Shown: positions 42,074 through 52,622, counted from the stretch's first letter. The stretch is DNA of 64,000 bases from Rubripirellula tenax (GCF_007860125.1 NZ_SJPW01000004.1:590372-654371), one strand, 5' to 3'. Translations and numbers: made by a program. The notes: generated by a model from the sequence alone, not told the origin.

Positions 42074-42439
42074 TTAGTGATGGCCGCCAGCACCTAAAAC
42101 ATGGAAGCGTCCGATATCAAGGTGCAATCCACCGCGTTGACGATAGGGTTGTGATCGGTAGGTAGGAGAGTACTGTTGCTGGTATTGCGGTTGATAGCTC
42201 GGTTGGTACGTTTGGCCGTATCCATAACCGCCGTAGTTCGATGAATAGCCGTAATTGCCATAGGTTTGAACGGGTGCTTGAGCGTAGCCGCCATGGTGAC
42301 CGCCACCGTGATGGCCGCCGGAGTAGGCGTGGTGTCCGCCATGACCACCATGAAAGTAGTCGCTAGCGGTGGCACCGGTATTTCCGGCAAAGGCGAACAA
42401 TCCTGCTGCGAGAGCGGCAATTGCGAAGGCACGATTCAT
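42074..42439 (-). CDS. secreted His/Gly/Tyr-rich small protein
   Basis: 121 residues with a signal peptide (AIAALAAGLFAFAGNTGATA). The mature part is a GGHHGG repeat followed by a YGQTY/YQPQYQQQ repeat. Low complexity, metal-binding by composition. Same strand as the gene at 41238. Confidence 0.6.
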   Translation of the reverse strand: MNRAFAIAALAAGLFAFAGNTGATASDYFHGGHGGHHAYSGGHHGGGHHGGYAQAPVQTYGNYGYSSNYGGYGYGQTYQPSYQPQYQQQYSPTYRSQPYRQRGGLHLDIGRFHVLGAGGHH

Positions 42440-42739
42440 AAGGTGTCAGTCCTGAAATTCGAGGGGAGGTTCACGGCAAGTGCCGCTGGAAACACATCTA
42501 ACGCATTGCGTGTGCCAAACCGAAAAACCAGTGAATTCCCAGGTTTGACACCAGATGCCTGACGTCAAGTTGAATACATCGCGACCTCATTACGATCTCA
42601 TTTCAAGATAAGTCGCAGCAGATCGACGCGATTGCACCCCTCGCGTGGGATGGTACAATAACCCTTAGCGGGCGATGCGAACAATTCGACGGATTTGCAT
42701 TGTCCTTCACAGTTTGCCCCACGTTAGGAGTTTAGACCA
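42440..42739. other. promoter spacer
   Basis: Three hundred bases between divergent His-rich genes; nothing else seen. Confidence 0.4.
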
Positions 42740-43333
42740 ATGAAATGTTTCCTCTCAGCATTCGCCGTTTTGGCTGTCGCGACCACCGCACAAGCCCAGT
42801 GGAGCGTTCCCCACACGACCACGCACATTGACCATGTGCCACACACGACGACGCACACCGATTACGTCCAACATGGCAATCACGTTGACGCGGTGCCTCA
42901 CACAACAACCCACATTGACCGCGTCCCGCACACGACCACGCACGTCGATCATGTGTCGCCGTACGGCAATTACCCAACCACGACGCAGCCGTATCAGCAA
43001 CGCTATCAATCGGCCCGGCCCGTGATTCAGGGCCAGTACCAGCAGCAATACCCGCAGCAACAGTATATCCAGGGACAGTCGTATCCGCAGCAAGGACGAG
43101 TGATTTACCGAAACGGCATTCGCCAGACTTACACTCAACCGTATCAGTCTTACCGCCCATCGTATCAGCAACCGCACCTGCATTCGCAAACGCACACCGA
43201 CTACGTGCCTCACACACAGACGCACATTGATTACCAGCAACATGGCAATCATCTGCACGCGGTTCCTCACACTACCACGCACATCGACGCCGTTCCCCAC
43301 ACGACGACGCATCTTCATGGTGGCCATCACTAG
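42740..43333 (+). CDS. secreted protein of HTTTHxDxVP repeats
   Basis: 197 residues. A signal peptide ends near TAQA. The mature chain is made of repeats of the form PHTTTHIDHV and QHGNHVDAV at both ends (about 24-75 and 150-197), with a Gln/Tyr/Pro-rich middle (YQQQYPQQQY). Regular His spacing suggests metal binding or a surface polymer. The duplicated His ends around a QY core are unusual. Confidence 0.65.
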   Translation: MKCFLSAFAVLAVATTAQAQWSVPHTTTHIDHVPHTTTHTDYVQHGNHVDAVPHTTTHIDRVPHTTTHVDHVSPYGNYPTTTQPYQQRYQSARPVIQGQYQQQYPQQQYIQGQSYPQQGRVIYRNGIRQTYTQPYQSYRPSYQQPHLHSQTHTDYVPHTQTHIDYQQHGNHLHAVPHTTTHIDAVPHTTTHLHGGHH

Positions 43334-43571
43334 GCTTGTGTCCAAGACAGTTGAATAAATGACGTTCGCCGGAACGGAATCCGGCGTCAAGCGGCCACCT
43401 GTTGGACGCACTTCTGCGGACCTCTTCCGCACCGATCTTCCGTACGACCCGCATCACCCGACCTGAGCAGGTTGCGATAGGCCGGATTGCAAGGGTACGA
43501 CGTGAAAATCCCCTCGTCCCTAACCGATAGGAACCAACGGCTGGTCTCATTTTTTCACGGAGGAAAACGCG

Positions 43572-45203
43572 GTGATCGCAACACAACCGACCAGCAATCG
43601 TACTCGTCAATCGCGGCGTCGGCGGTTGCGTGCGGCTTTGAGTATGACATTGATGCTGGGTTCAGCGATGAGTTTCACGGCGGGTTGCCAGAGTGTTGGC
43701 AATCACGTTGCGACATCAGCTCACAATCCCACAATGCTTCAATCGAGCGAAGCGAACGTCGCCTCAACACCGGCGACGGCCATCGTTGCGGCACCCGTGA
43801 TCACGGTCGCATACAACGACAAGTCGGATGACGACAAACCCGTTGCAACGGAAGAGGACGATTCCGATAAGGAGTCCGCCGGTTCCTTGCGAGACATCAT
43901 GGCGCTGGATTTGCCCGAACAGTCGCTCAGCGAAGTCGCCGTTGTGCCATTCTCAACCGGCAATGAGTACTACCTCAGCGAACAGCCCGCCGGATTGACG
44001 CTCGAAGCGATCGAGTCGATGGCTTTGGCGAACAATCCGACCATCGCTGAATTGGTCGCGACAACGCAAAAAGCCGCGGGTTTCAAATGCCAAGTCGGGC
44101 TGCGTGCCAACCCTGTACTCGGCTACAGCGCTGTCCAACTCGCCGACCAAGGTACCGATCAGCACTCGGTGTTCATCTCGCAAACAATCATCACTGGCGA
44201 CAAACTTGCGCTCAATCGCGCCGTGCTCAATGAAGCCTTGCGTGCGCAGCTGATGCAGCTGGAAGCTCAGAAATACCGTATCGCGACTGACATTCGCATC
44301 ACGTTCTACGATGCCTTGGCGGCACAGCAACGAGTGAATTTGATCCGCGATTTCCAATCGGTCGCTGACAAGGGAGTCGATATAGCCGAGCAACTCAAAG
44401 AGGCACAGGAAGGCTCGCAGCTGGAAATCGTTCAAGCAAAGGTTCAAAAGAACGAGATCGACTTGGCTCTCCGGCAAGCCCAGATTCGCTTCGACGCCGC
44501 TTGGCGAGAGATGGCCGCATTGGCCGGCAATCCCGACATGATGCCCGTGGCACTACTAGGCGCACTGCCCAACGCGGATTCCGCCTTGGACTGGCCCAGC
44601 GTTGCGGCCACGATGATCGCATCGAGCCCCGAAGTGCAGGCCGCGCAGGCCCGAATCAATCAAGCCAGAGCCAACCTTTGCCGCCAACAGGCTCAGCCGA
44701 TTCCGAACCTAGATTTGCAACTTGCCTCTGGGTATGACAACGGCACGGACAACGGCATGATCAACTTTCAAGTCGGAGCACCGATTCCGGTCTTCAACAA
44801 GAACCAAGGCAACATCTCGGCGGCCCGTGCTGAGTATGTGCGTGCGTCACGCGAACTCGAACGAATCCAAAACTCTATCAAGGCACGCTTGGCTCAGGTT
44901 TCGCGAGACTACGATTCTTCAATGGTTGCAGTTGAACAGTATTCCAAAGACATCCTGCCCAACTCAGAAGACGGTTTGAAGCTCGCTGAGCTTGCCTACA
45001 AAGCTGGCGAGACGAGCTTTGTGCAAGTCCTAGTCGCCCGCCGAACTTATTTCGACACGAACTTGCAGTACATCGTTTCGCAGCAGCAACTGGCTCAAGC
45101 CCGCGCCCGCGTCGATGGATTCGTCCTGACGGGAGCATTGGATGCGGTCGTTGATAACAGTGGCGACGATAGCCTGCGTGGTCTGACGTTCAGCCAACAG
45201 TAA
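43572..45203 (+). CDS. TolC/CusC-like outer-membrane efflux lipoprotein
   Basis: 543 residues. An N-terminal signal with TAGC lipobox (about 35-39), then an acidic linker. Two long coiled-coil repeats follow (about 150-340 and 345-530) with typical AQARINQARANL and KAGETSFVQVLVARR segments. It would form the outer-membrane exit channel for the CusA/CusB-type pump or the ABC exporter nearby. Confidence 0.8.
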   Translation: MIATQPTSNRTRQSRRRRLRAALSMTLMLGSAMSFTAGCQSVGNHVATSAHNPTMLQSSEANVASTPATAIVAAPVITVAYNDKSDDDKPVATEEDDSDKESAGSLRDIMALDLPEQSLSEVAVVPFSTGNEYYLSEQPAGLTLEAIESMALANNPTIAELVATTQKAAGFKCQVGLRANPVLGYSAVQLADQGTDQHSVFISQTIITGDKLALNRAVLNEALRAQLMQLEAQKYRIATDIRITFYDALAAQQRVNLIRDFQSVADKGVDIAEQLKEAQEGSQLEIVQAKVQKNEIDLALRQAQIRFDAAWREMAALAGNPDMMPVALLGALPNADSALDWPSVAATMIASSPEVQAAQARINQARANLCRQQAQPIPNLDLQLASGYDNGTDNGMINFQVGAPIPVFNKNQGNISAARAEYVRASRELERIQNSIKARLAQVSRDYDSSMVAVEQYSKDILPNSEDGLKLAELAYKAGETSFVQVLVARRTYFDTNLQYIVSQQQLAQARARVDGFVLTGALDAVVDNSGDDSLRGLTFSQQ

Positions 45204-45230
45204 TGACTCGTCAGACAACCTAGATTTAGC

Positions 45231-48200
45231 CTACGGACGTTGAAGCGCAAACGGAAAAGTAGTGGCTTGAGACGCCGTTTCGACGGCAGTCGTTTCTTTG
45301 CCAGTGGTTGAGTCGACAAAAGTTCGTGTCATCGCATGGCGCGCATCGAAACCACGCACAGAATCACGCCAGCGGCAGTCAACAGACGAAGTGAGCGAAG
45401 CAGAAGGGTTCTGTTTCAGCCAACCGGACATCGCATCGTAGACGTCGTCCGGCAGCGGCAGTTTCGTAGTGGAGTAACATGCTTCGCGGACCATTTCGAC
45501 GTTATAGTACGATTCTGCTAACGAAACGCAGCGGCTGATGCCACGCGGAATGTCGACCAATAGGTAGGGTTTGCCATCGAGGGTATAGACCGCCAGAATC
45601 GGCCTTACTTCATTACCTTTGATATCCAGCTTGCCGAGCGTCGCCTCGGCCTGGATCTGCAACATCTCTTTGACCTGTGCGTCGCCTAGACTCATCTTCG
45701 CATTCATCGCTGTATCGAAGTACGGCCTCAAATACTTGACGGCATCGGATACCTGGAACTCTTGCTCAGGTTCGTCGTTGCTTGTTGCTTGATAAGAGTC
45801 CAACGCAACCCTGCAAAAGCTCAGTAGTAAGTCAGCATCCGCGAGTGTTTGGTATTTGTTGCGACTGCCAGCGTGTTTTAGCAAGATGTCCGATGCGAAG
45901 AGACAAAGTTCAAGCTGATCCCGATGCGGTGTGGTGCCGACTTTATCGCGGTATGCGAGGATACACTCACGCAGGTTGTTCTGGTCCGTCAGTTCACTTC
46001 CGTTCGTCGTCCCTTTTTTCGCGGTTTGTTCGCATGCTCGGACGCACAATGTTGTCAGGGTTCCGACGGCATCCAGTAAACCGCCTGCTTTGTCCTTCTG
46101 AGGCAAATAGATTTTGTCGGCAACTTCACACATCTGATTCGCGAGTTCGTGGTCAGTGAACGTCGACGGGAGACTTAACGCCAACGCTTGTTTGTACAAC
46201 AACACGGCAGTGGTTTGATCGCGAGCCGAATCACGTAGCAAATGCACACGCGTCATGGCGCGGCGATAGTCATCAAGAGCTTCCTTTAAGTCTCGCACCT
46301 CTGGATCGCCAAATAGGTTGCAGTCGCCAAGTCGCTCTTGCGTATTGATAGTCCGACCGATGAACTGATCTTCGATTGCTGCGTCAGCGGAGTCACTGCG
46401 AAACTGACCGAACGCAGATTCAACGCGGTCGGTGAGTTTTCGATACTCGGCGGCTGCCAGTGCCGTTTCGCCTTGAAAACGCATTCCCATCGCGATTCCA
46501 TGCAAGTTGTGCAGATAGGCGACCTTGGATGAATAGTCTCGCGACTCGTCAAACGCAACTTGGTTAGCGACCGACGCATCGACACAGACCATTTCTTCGC
46601 TGGATGAAAGCGTGTCGGTGTCATCACCGTTAACGCGGCTCATTCGATTCAAGAGAATCTGGTTGGACTTGTGGAAAGAACACACAGCATCTTCGATCTT
46701 CCATTGCATCATCTTGCACCAGGCATTCCTCCGGTAGATATGGGCTTCGAGGAAATGGCCCGCAACTGGAGACGTGAGGCCGTCTGGCTTTGGCTTCGCT
46801 AGCTCTTTTGCTTCATCGAGTAAAGAATCAGCTTGTTTCCAGCGATTGATACCGATCCATGCGTCCGCTTCACTGCATAGAGTGAATGCCATGAAGAAAT
46901 CAGCGTAGCCTTTCTGCTTGCCATCGAACGTGAGTTGTTCGATTTCGCGACGAGCTTGCTGGTACTGTTCCGCTGCGAGTTTGTGCTGTTTCAGCTCGCG
47001 TTGCAGAAACTCGGCATAGTCAACACGGCACAGGGCTTGGAGGATCTGTAGCGAGTAATTGAACACCTTCTCGTCATCTTCAGCCATGTCATTATTCTGC
47101 GGCACTTGCGTTGCACGCATCTCGTGCGCATACATTCGGAGTGCCTGTTTGTAGACGCTATCTGCCTCAGTTTTGCTGAGTGAGTGTTTAACAACAGCTA
47201 GCAGATGAACGTCAGCAGCTTGCAAGTCCTTGTCCATGCTGTTGGCGGGAGCGACTTTCGGAGAGACACCGCGTGAGGCTTCGATCGCATTGCTTTTGGG
47301 TAACAATGGTTCAAGGTCGGATTCAATCTCTGCTAGTGCTTCCCGCAGCTTTTTCCCATTGTCCGCGTCAAGCAACAGCGTACCGTGTTTGCGACGTAGT
47401 CTTGCGACCTCGCTTTCGCCCTCTTTCAGTTGACGCAGCGCAGAATCCGCAGCCAATCGCAGGCTCTCGGCATCCAAGAGATCGGCGACCTCATTGCCAC
47501 GTGCAACGACTCGGTGACTGTCATAGATTTGAACCATTTCGGCCCGAATGCTTGGGATAAACCATGGACATTCTTGAAACCACCAACTGCCCTGGCGGCT
47601 GACCACCATGCTGCGCAAGTACGCCTCTTCCAACTCTTCAACAAGAAACTTTTTGAAGTCTGCTTTCGTGTTCGGTTTGAACGAGAACTCACCCGCATCA
47701 CCAGTCTGCTCGACCAAGTTGCGACAATCGGGGCGTTGGCTGGGATCAAAGTAGCCTTCCAGATGCTGCAAAATCGCATGAGCCGTCACTGGCTGCTTTT
47801 GATTCTGTGCTGGAATGCGTCGCAACCCATGCAAAAACGCCGATGTAAACTTCGAGTTGCCGTCGCGACCGTCGGACGCAAGCTGACTGGCGCGACAAGA
47901 CGCCATCGCTTGAAACGCGGGAGCATTGAGCAGACTTTCGTCACTACGCCCTCTGCCATCGCTCGGTGGCTGGAAGGCGGTGGAGGCACGATGTTGATTA
48001 AAAATTTCTCCCGAGTGGCAACAGTCGAGTACTAACAGTTTCTGCTTAGCCTTGATCCGCCCGAGGTCGTCAATCAAGCCGAACGGCAAACCAAAAAGGT
48101 TACCGATCGGTTCGCCATTTTGAAGTTCAACATCCATCGCAAGCATCGCAACATTGTTTCCGCTTGTGGATTGTGATCCAAGCTTGATTCCGTGACCTGC

Positions 48201-48683
48201 AAAGAAGAAGAAGACGGTATCGTCCTCGTCCGCTTCCTTGCTGACCCGCAACAACTCGCGTGCAATGTTCGATTTCGTAGGCAACCGCTCAGAGTCGGTC
48301 CCTTTGTCGTCCGTCAAGACGATGACGTGACTTTTGTCGTAGTCGTAATAATTGGTCAGGATATCGGCAATTGCCAACGCATCGTTGGCAGCGTTGGACA
48401 AAGCGGGCAGGGCGTCACGGCTAAGAAGATCATCGCCGTCACGCAGTTCTTCTTGACGACTGGTGTAGTTCACGCCGATCAGGATGGCCCAATTCTCGCC
48501 GCCACGCAGATCTTTCTTGCCAAAGCCAAGATCATCGTCAGCTAAGGTTTGGCTCCGAGACAGAAGCGAGATTGCAATGAACAGGACAGCGATCGCAAAC
48601 GTTAACGCAACGGTCGGAAAACCTACACCGCCCGAGACGCAACGAAGGCTCCGAGAAATGATTGTTGGGAAAATCTTCTTCAT
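45231..48683 (-). CDS. large membrane-anchored caspase-fold (peptidase C14) protein
   Basis: 1150 residues from ATG 48683. An N-terminal helix at about 22-42 anchors or exports it. The caspase domain (about 64-330) has H164 (FFFAGHG) and C222 (VLDCCHSGE). The rest is helical, TPR-like and unassigned. It could sense or act in the periplasm or at the cell surface. The next gene upstream is another caspase, suggesting functional pairing. Confidence 0.75.
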   Translation of the reverse strand: MKKIFPTIISRSLRCVSGGVGFPTVALTFAIAVLFIAISLLSRSQTLADDDLGFGKKDLRGGENWAILIGVNYTSRQEELRDGDDLLSRDALPALSNAANDALAIADILTNYYDYDKSHVIVLTDDKGTDSERLPTKSNIARELLRVSKEADEDDTVFFFFAGHGIKLGSQSTSGNNVAMLAMDVELQNGEPIGNLFGLPFGLIDDLGRIKAKQKLLVLDCCHSGEIFNQHRASTAFQPPSDGRGRSDESLLNAPAFQAMASCRASQLASDGRDGNSKFTSAFLHGLRRIPAQNQKQPVTAHAILQHLEGYFDPSQRPDCRNLVEQTGDAGEFSFKPNTKADFKKFLVEELEEAYLRSMVVSRQGSWWFQECPWFIPSIRAEMVQIYDSHRVVARGNEVADLLDAESLRLAADSALRQLKEGESEVARLRRKHGTLLLDADNGKKLREALAEIESDLEPLLPKSNAIEASRGVSPKVAPANSMDKDLQAADVHLLAVVKHSLSKTEADSVYKQALRMYAHEMRATQVPQNNDMAEDDEKVFNYSLQILQALCRVDYAEFLQRELKQHKLAAEQYQQARREIEQLTFDGKQKGYADFFMAFTLCSEADAWIGINRWKQADSLLDEAKELAKPKPDGLTSPVAGHFLEAHIYRRNAWCKMMQWKIEDAVCSFHKSNQILLNRMSRVNGDDTDTLSSSEEMVCVDASVANQVAFDESRDYSSKVAYLHNLHGIAMGMRFQGETALAAAEYRKLTDRVESAFGQFRSDSADAAIEDQFIGRTINTQERLGDCNLFGDPEVRDLKEALDDYRRAMTRVHLLRDSARDQTTAVLLYKQALALSLPSTFTDHELANQMCEVADKIYLPQKDKAGGLLDAVGTLTTLCVRACEQTAKKGTTNGSELTDQNNLRECILAYRDKVGTTPHRDQLELCLFASDILLKHAGSRNKYQTLADADLLLSFCRVALDSYQATSNDEPEQEFQVSDAVKYLRPYFDTAMNAKMSLGDAQVKEMLQIQAEATLGKLDIKGNEVRPILAVYTLDGKPYLLVDIPRGISRCVSLAESYYNVEMVREACYSTTKLPLPDDVYDAMSGWLKQNPSASLTSSVDCRWRDSVRGFDARHAMTRTFVDSTTGKETTAVETASQATTFPFALQRP

Positions 48684-48870
48684 GCTACCAATTCCAGTGA
48701 ATTCAAGCTTTATCGAGTGGCAGTGCCACCACCCAGCGTAGTGGTTGCGATCCGAAACTGCAAACGATTCGTTTCGTCCAAAGTTGCAAAACACGCACCT
48801 TTACGATCGTTTCCGATGTCCATCACTCAATTGCCATCAGTTGTAGCGATTACGCAGGCTGCAACGTCAA

Positions 48871-50907
48871 CTATTCCGAGACGACCCAGGAAACCATTGA
48901 CATTTGAGGCTGCTGCGTTGTGCCCCCGGTGCGAAATTTCTGGTTGCCGAACGTGGCATCATAAAGCTGCTTTTCAAACGGCGTCTTCGCGACAAAACCT
49001 CGCTTCTTCGCGACGACATCGCCAAGTTTTGTTTGTTCGATTCCAACGTAGTTCAATTGATGCTTCACCCTACCTTCCTGCGGAATGCCGACCAAGACTA
49101 AGCCGTTTTGCCCCCACATCTTCTCATTGATGGTCATTTCAAACAACGCGATCGTTGTCGGACGAAATAGACTTTGCGCTGGCTTTATAAAGTCCGACGC
49201 TTGACTAGCAATTTGAAAGCGTGAGCTGACAAAGAACACCGCGAAGGCAGCATCGTAGGCACCTTCGTTAACAACTTCGATTCGCAACACGTCGCCTGCC
49301 TTGACCACATCTGTGGTGAGATCACCAGTCACTTTGGTCATCTTCAGCTTGATGTCGTGCGTTGCGGCTGCGTTGGGTCCATACGCTGCCGCGAGTCGTT
49401 GAAGGTTCTCGCAGTTGTACACTCGGCGAAGATCACGCTCGACTGCATCGACAAGTCCGCTGTTGGCTAGTGAAGATAGGTAGCGGACATGCGGGACGCG
49501 TTGAAGTTGTGCTGCGGTCGGCCAGTCGTCGCCAAGCGTCAAGGCGACTTCATTGGGCACTAAAAGACGATCTGTCTCAGACACCAAGAGCGTCCATCCT
49601 TGGGTGCCTTTTGTTTCAACGACACGGAAAATACTGAGTGGATCGGCTGCCTTTTCTCGAATCGTCATCTCAAGCGATTGCGCCGCATCGACTTCGCTCG
49701 CTGAGATAGTCAAAGCAATACGCAGTTCGCCAAGCTCTTGGCTGACGACTTGGCATGTTGAGTTCTTAGGTAGGTCGTCGATCGGAACAGGTTCTGAAAA
49801 ATCGCCGTAAGCAACACTGTTAATCTCGGCAGTCGTCGCGGATAGATTCGTTACCTGCACGTAACCGATTGGCGTTATTTGCTTGCGATCCTGCGGAGCA
49901 AAGATGGCTACGATCGCGTTCATGGTCAGTCCGGCCATCTGGCCACCGATGATTGACGCCGTGTCTCCATCGTTTTGCAGGTACATCGGATTCGCCCGTG
50001 GCCACTTCTCAAAGCCGAGTACTTCCTGATCCAAGTCACCTTCACAAAAAGGAGTCGGCCAAGTACGTCCGAGAGCACGGTATCTTTCGATAATTCCACG
50101 TCGCAGATCTTCGTAGGACAAGCTTGCATTGTCGTCAACGGACTGCTGGTCCAAACACTGCAACAAGCAATACGTAAACAATCCATGCGGCACGGGCTTG
50201 CCTGCTGACTTATCGAGCGATTTGTCTTCGATTGCCCGTTCGTAGGCTTGGCAAGCGTAGAACGCAACGCAGTTCGATGATCCGTCTTTGGGCAACTCCC
50301 ACCCAACATCGTCGTTGCTCTTGGGTGCGGCAAGACGTATCGCATCAAGCTCGGGCGAAGCCAGTCCACGAACCGTTTCATTAGGATCGCCGCCTCGCGT
50401 CATTGTTCCAGAGAAACAACTGTCGAATACGATCCAGGTGCGAATCCCTTTTTGATTGAGTGCTGCCAACCAAACGCCGATTTGGTCGTCCAAGATGACT
50501 TCGGTTTCGTCGATCGGCATGAAAAACTCGTCCGTGCCATCTTTCTCCGTATCGCTTCTACGTTGCCCGCCGTGACCGGACATGTAAATCAACAGCATGT
50601 CGGGAGCTTCGTCCGCCGCCCAATCCGCTGCGACAACGGTCTCGAAGGCCGCATGGATATTGCTGTAGGTGGGAGGTTTTGTCGTGGTGTCAGCGTCACT
50701 CAAGACCGTCAGATCGTCTGGTCTGAAACCAAATCGAGGCGTTGCCAATCGCTCTTTCAGTAAGGCAACATCGACACCGCAACCGTGCAGATCACTCTGC
50801 GTTTTATAGTCGGAGCATCCAATCAAGAGTGCATGACGCGCGGCATAGGCTTGATGTTGAGAAAGAACAATCCACGCGATCAGTGGAAAAAGAACAAATC
50901 GAAACAT
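48871..50907 (-). CDS. secreted caspase-fold protein
   Basis: 678 residues with a signal peptide (FVLFPLIAWIVLSQHQAYA, 4-22). Caspase domain at about 25-260 with catalytic H112 (YMSGHGG) and C164 (FDSCFSG). The C-terminal 400 residues are strand-rich with a DUF4384-like region (about 440-600) that often follows such caspase domains. Both catalytic residues are present. Substrate unknown. Confidence 0.75.
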   Translation of the reverse strand: MFRFVLFPLIAWIVLSQHQAYAARHALLIGCSDYKTQSDLHGCGVDVALLKERLATPRFGFRPDDLTVLSDADTTTKPPTYSNIHAAFETVVAADWAADEAPDMLLIYMSGHGGQRRSDTEKDGTDEFFMPIDETEVILDDQIGVWLAALNQKGIRTWIVFDSCFSGTMTRGGDPNETVRGLASPELDAIRLAAPKSNDDVGWELPKDGSSNCVAFYACQAYERAIEDKSLDKSAGKPVPHGLFTYCLLQCLDQQSVDDNASLSYEDLRRGIIERYRALGRTWPTPFCEGDLDQEVLGFEKWPRANPMYLQNDGDTASIIGGQMAGLTMNAIVAIFAPQDRKQITPIGYVQVTNLSATTAEINSVAYGDFSEPVPIDDLPKNSTCQVVSQELGELRIALTISASEVDAAQSLEMTIREKAADPLSIFRVVETKGTQGWTLLVSETDRLLVPNEVALTLGDDWPTAAQLQRVPHVRYLSSLANSGLVDAVERDLRRVYNCENLQRLAAAYGPNAAATHDIKLKMTKVTGDLTTDVVKAGDVLRIEVVNEGAYDAAFAVFFVSSRFQIASQASDFIKPAQSLFRPTTIALFEMTINEKMWGQNGLVLVGIPQEGRVKHQLNYVGIEQTKLGDVVAKKRGFVAKTPFEKQLYDATFGNQKFRTGGTTQQPQMSMVSWVVSE

Positions 50908-50980
50908 TGGAGAACCTTTCCGCGAGCGGGAGCTGGACCCATGGCGGGTCCAGCTTCAAAGTTAAACTTCTGACCAATTC

Positions 50981-51700
50981 CTACCAGGGGAAGTGGTGAG
51001 GATGTGGCGGATCGAGACGGAAGACCCATCGGTGCTGGTGGCCGACGATGTGATCGTTCCAGCGGTGCCCCTCGTGATCGCGAGCTTCGAGGTAGTGCGC
51101 GCTATGCACATGAAATGTGCCGACACTATGACCTTCGACGTGCCCGATCTCACGACCATTGACGTAGACATGGACTTCGTCGTGGTTCGACCTGTTGTCG
51201 ATATACAAATCTCCATCGAGATCCTTCGTCGCGTCTCCTTCTTTGGGCATCTTCTCGGCAGCCGCTTTGGCAACTTTCATGATTTTGTCGCCAAGATCGC
51301 CACCGAGCAACTTTGCAGCCGTTGCGATCTCGGTCGGATTTCCGCGATTCTCTGCAAGTGTCACGGCTTCTTCTTGCAACGCGCTTGATGTCAAAGACGC
51401 CTGCTTGCCAGAAAGTGATTCAGCCGCCGACAAAAGTTCCGCTGATAAGAGCAGCTCGATCGGATCGGCAGCCAATCGTGCTGCGTCGATTTTTTGGCCC
51501 AAGTCGTTAATCGCTCCGAGCGAAACGCCAAGCTCGGTACCGAAATCAATGAACTTCGCTTGCTTGACAGTTTCCGGCTTAAGTGTGACGACCTTTTCGT
51601 CTGCCGCTTGGTCCTGAGCATTTGCTGCCAGACCAGTGATACCCACTAACAGAGTCGCCATAACGATTCGTGAGAGTTGTCGGGAAAAGAATTTGTACAT
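50981..51700 (-). CDS. secreted protein with His-rich C-terminus
   Basis: 239 residues from ATG 51700 after GAGG. A signal peptide ends near AANA. An Ala/Leu/Glu helical part (30-150) is followed by a C-terminal domain rich in His and aromatics (HEGHRWNDHIVGHQHRW) ending HPHHFPW. Probably periplasmic metal binding. It lies downstream of the ECF promoter region, on the opposite strand. Confidence 0.55.
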   Translation of the reverse strand: MYKFFSRQLSRIVMATLLVGITGLAANAQDQAADEKVVTLKPETVKQAKFIDFGTELGVSLGAINDLGQKIDAARLAADPIELLLSAELLSAAESLSGKQASLTSSALQEEAVTLAENRGNPTEIATAAKLLGGDLGDKIMKVAKAAAEKMPKEGDATKDLDGDLYIDNRSNHDEVHVYVNGREIGHVEGHSVGTFHVHSAHYLEARDHEGHRWNDHIVGHQHRWVFRLDPPHPHHFPW

Positions 51701-51828
51701 CGTGTTTACCTCGTGCCTTAACGGCTGAAAGAAAGGAGTCAATCCATTGAGTGTGTGTCCGTCCTGGTGTGAAGTCTGGCCGCTTGCATCAAAATGATCG
51801 TCCATCTCAAAACAGCCCGCCGCGTGGT

Positions 51829-51860
51829 GATTGTACGCCCCCCTGGGCGGGGATACAATC
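51829..51860. promoter_or_regulatory. imperfect palindrome upstream of ECF gene
   Basis: GATTGTA (51829-51835) pairs with TACAATC (51854-51860), with CGCCC and GGGCG inside. It lies between two divergent genes, about 130 bases before the ECF sigma gene, so it could be an operator for one or both. Confidence 0.5.
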
Positions 51861-51992
51861 AGTAGACGGCACTGGCGTCAACCAGCACGGAAGCTTCACA
51901 CCCGCATCCAATGCAATGTCACGGCGGTTGCGGAAAGTAATCTGGAATTTTCGAGATCGAGTCGTCACTGAAAGCACAAGGCGCATCCCAAT

Positions 51993-52622
51993 ATGACTCA
52001 CTTGCACGGCACGCATGTAGACGCCACCTCAACGCCGCCGACGAAAAGCCTTTCAGACTTGCTCGTCGCGTTGGCCCAGCATAATCCGGACGCTCCGAGT
52101 CGCGTGCTGGAAATGTACGGAGACGAGATTCATCGCTTTATTCGTTTCCGAATGCGAGATTCCGTTCTTCGGAGGCTGCATGATTCCATTGATGTAGAGC
52201 AATCGGTCTTTCGTCGTTTCTTTCAGAGGGCGTCGAGCAACGAATTGCGGCTTGCCAATGAAGATGAGTTGCGGGCGTACTTGTTCACGCTCGCTAAAAA
52301 TCGTGTTCGCGAATTGAAGCGATCACTGTCCGCAGCGAAACGAAAAGCCCATTTCGTTGAAGAAGATTCCACGTTTCAACTTGGCCAGATCGGCGGCAAT
52401 GCGACGAATCCTGACAGTGCGATCGCGGAGGCGGAGTTGATGACTGAAGTGCGTTCGCTCGTCGGCACGGACGACTGGACAGCGGTGGTAGAACGGCTCG
52501 ACGGTCGAACGTGGAAAGAAGTCGCTGAAGATCAAGGTGTGATGCCAGACACGCTTCGCAAGAGAATTCAAACCGCTCTGAACCAAGTAAAGAATCGCCT
52601 GATGGGCAACGACACAACATGA
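51993..52622 (+). CDS. ECF-type RNA polymerase sigma factor
   Basis: 209 residues. Region 2 at about 25-95 (LVALAQHNPDAPSRVLEMYG, then IDVEQSVFRRFF) and region 4 at about 140-205 (WTAVVERLDGRTWKEVAEDQ, GVMPDTLRKRIQ). Typical of planctomycete ECF factors paired with a Ser/Thr kinase. It overlaps the kinase gene by 4 bases, so the kinase probably controls its activity. Confidence 0.8.
   Translation: MTHLHGTHVDATSTPPTKSLSDLLVALAQHNPDAPSRVLEMYGDEIHRFIRFRMRDSVLRRLHDSIDVEQSVFRRFFQRASSNELRLANEDELRAYLFTLAKNRVRELKRSLSAAKRKAHFVEEDSTFQLGQIGGNATNPDSAIAEAELMTEVRSLVGTDDWTAVVERLDGRTWKEVAEDQGVMPDTLRKRIQTALNQVKNRLMGNDTT

Noticed and set aside
42755-43432. 225-residue minus-strand frame opposite the HTTTH repeat gene
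   Set aside because: Produced by the repeat composition (VRxRV-type low complexity); the plus-strand frame has a signal peptide.
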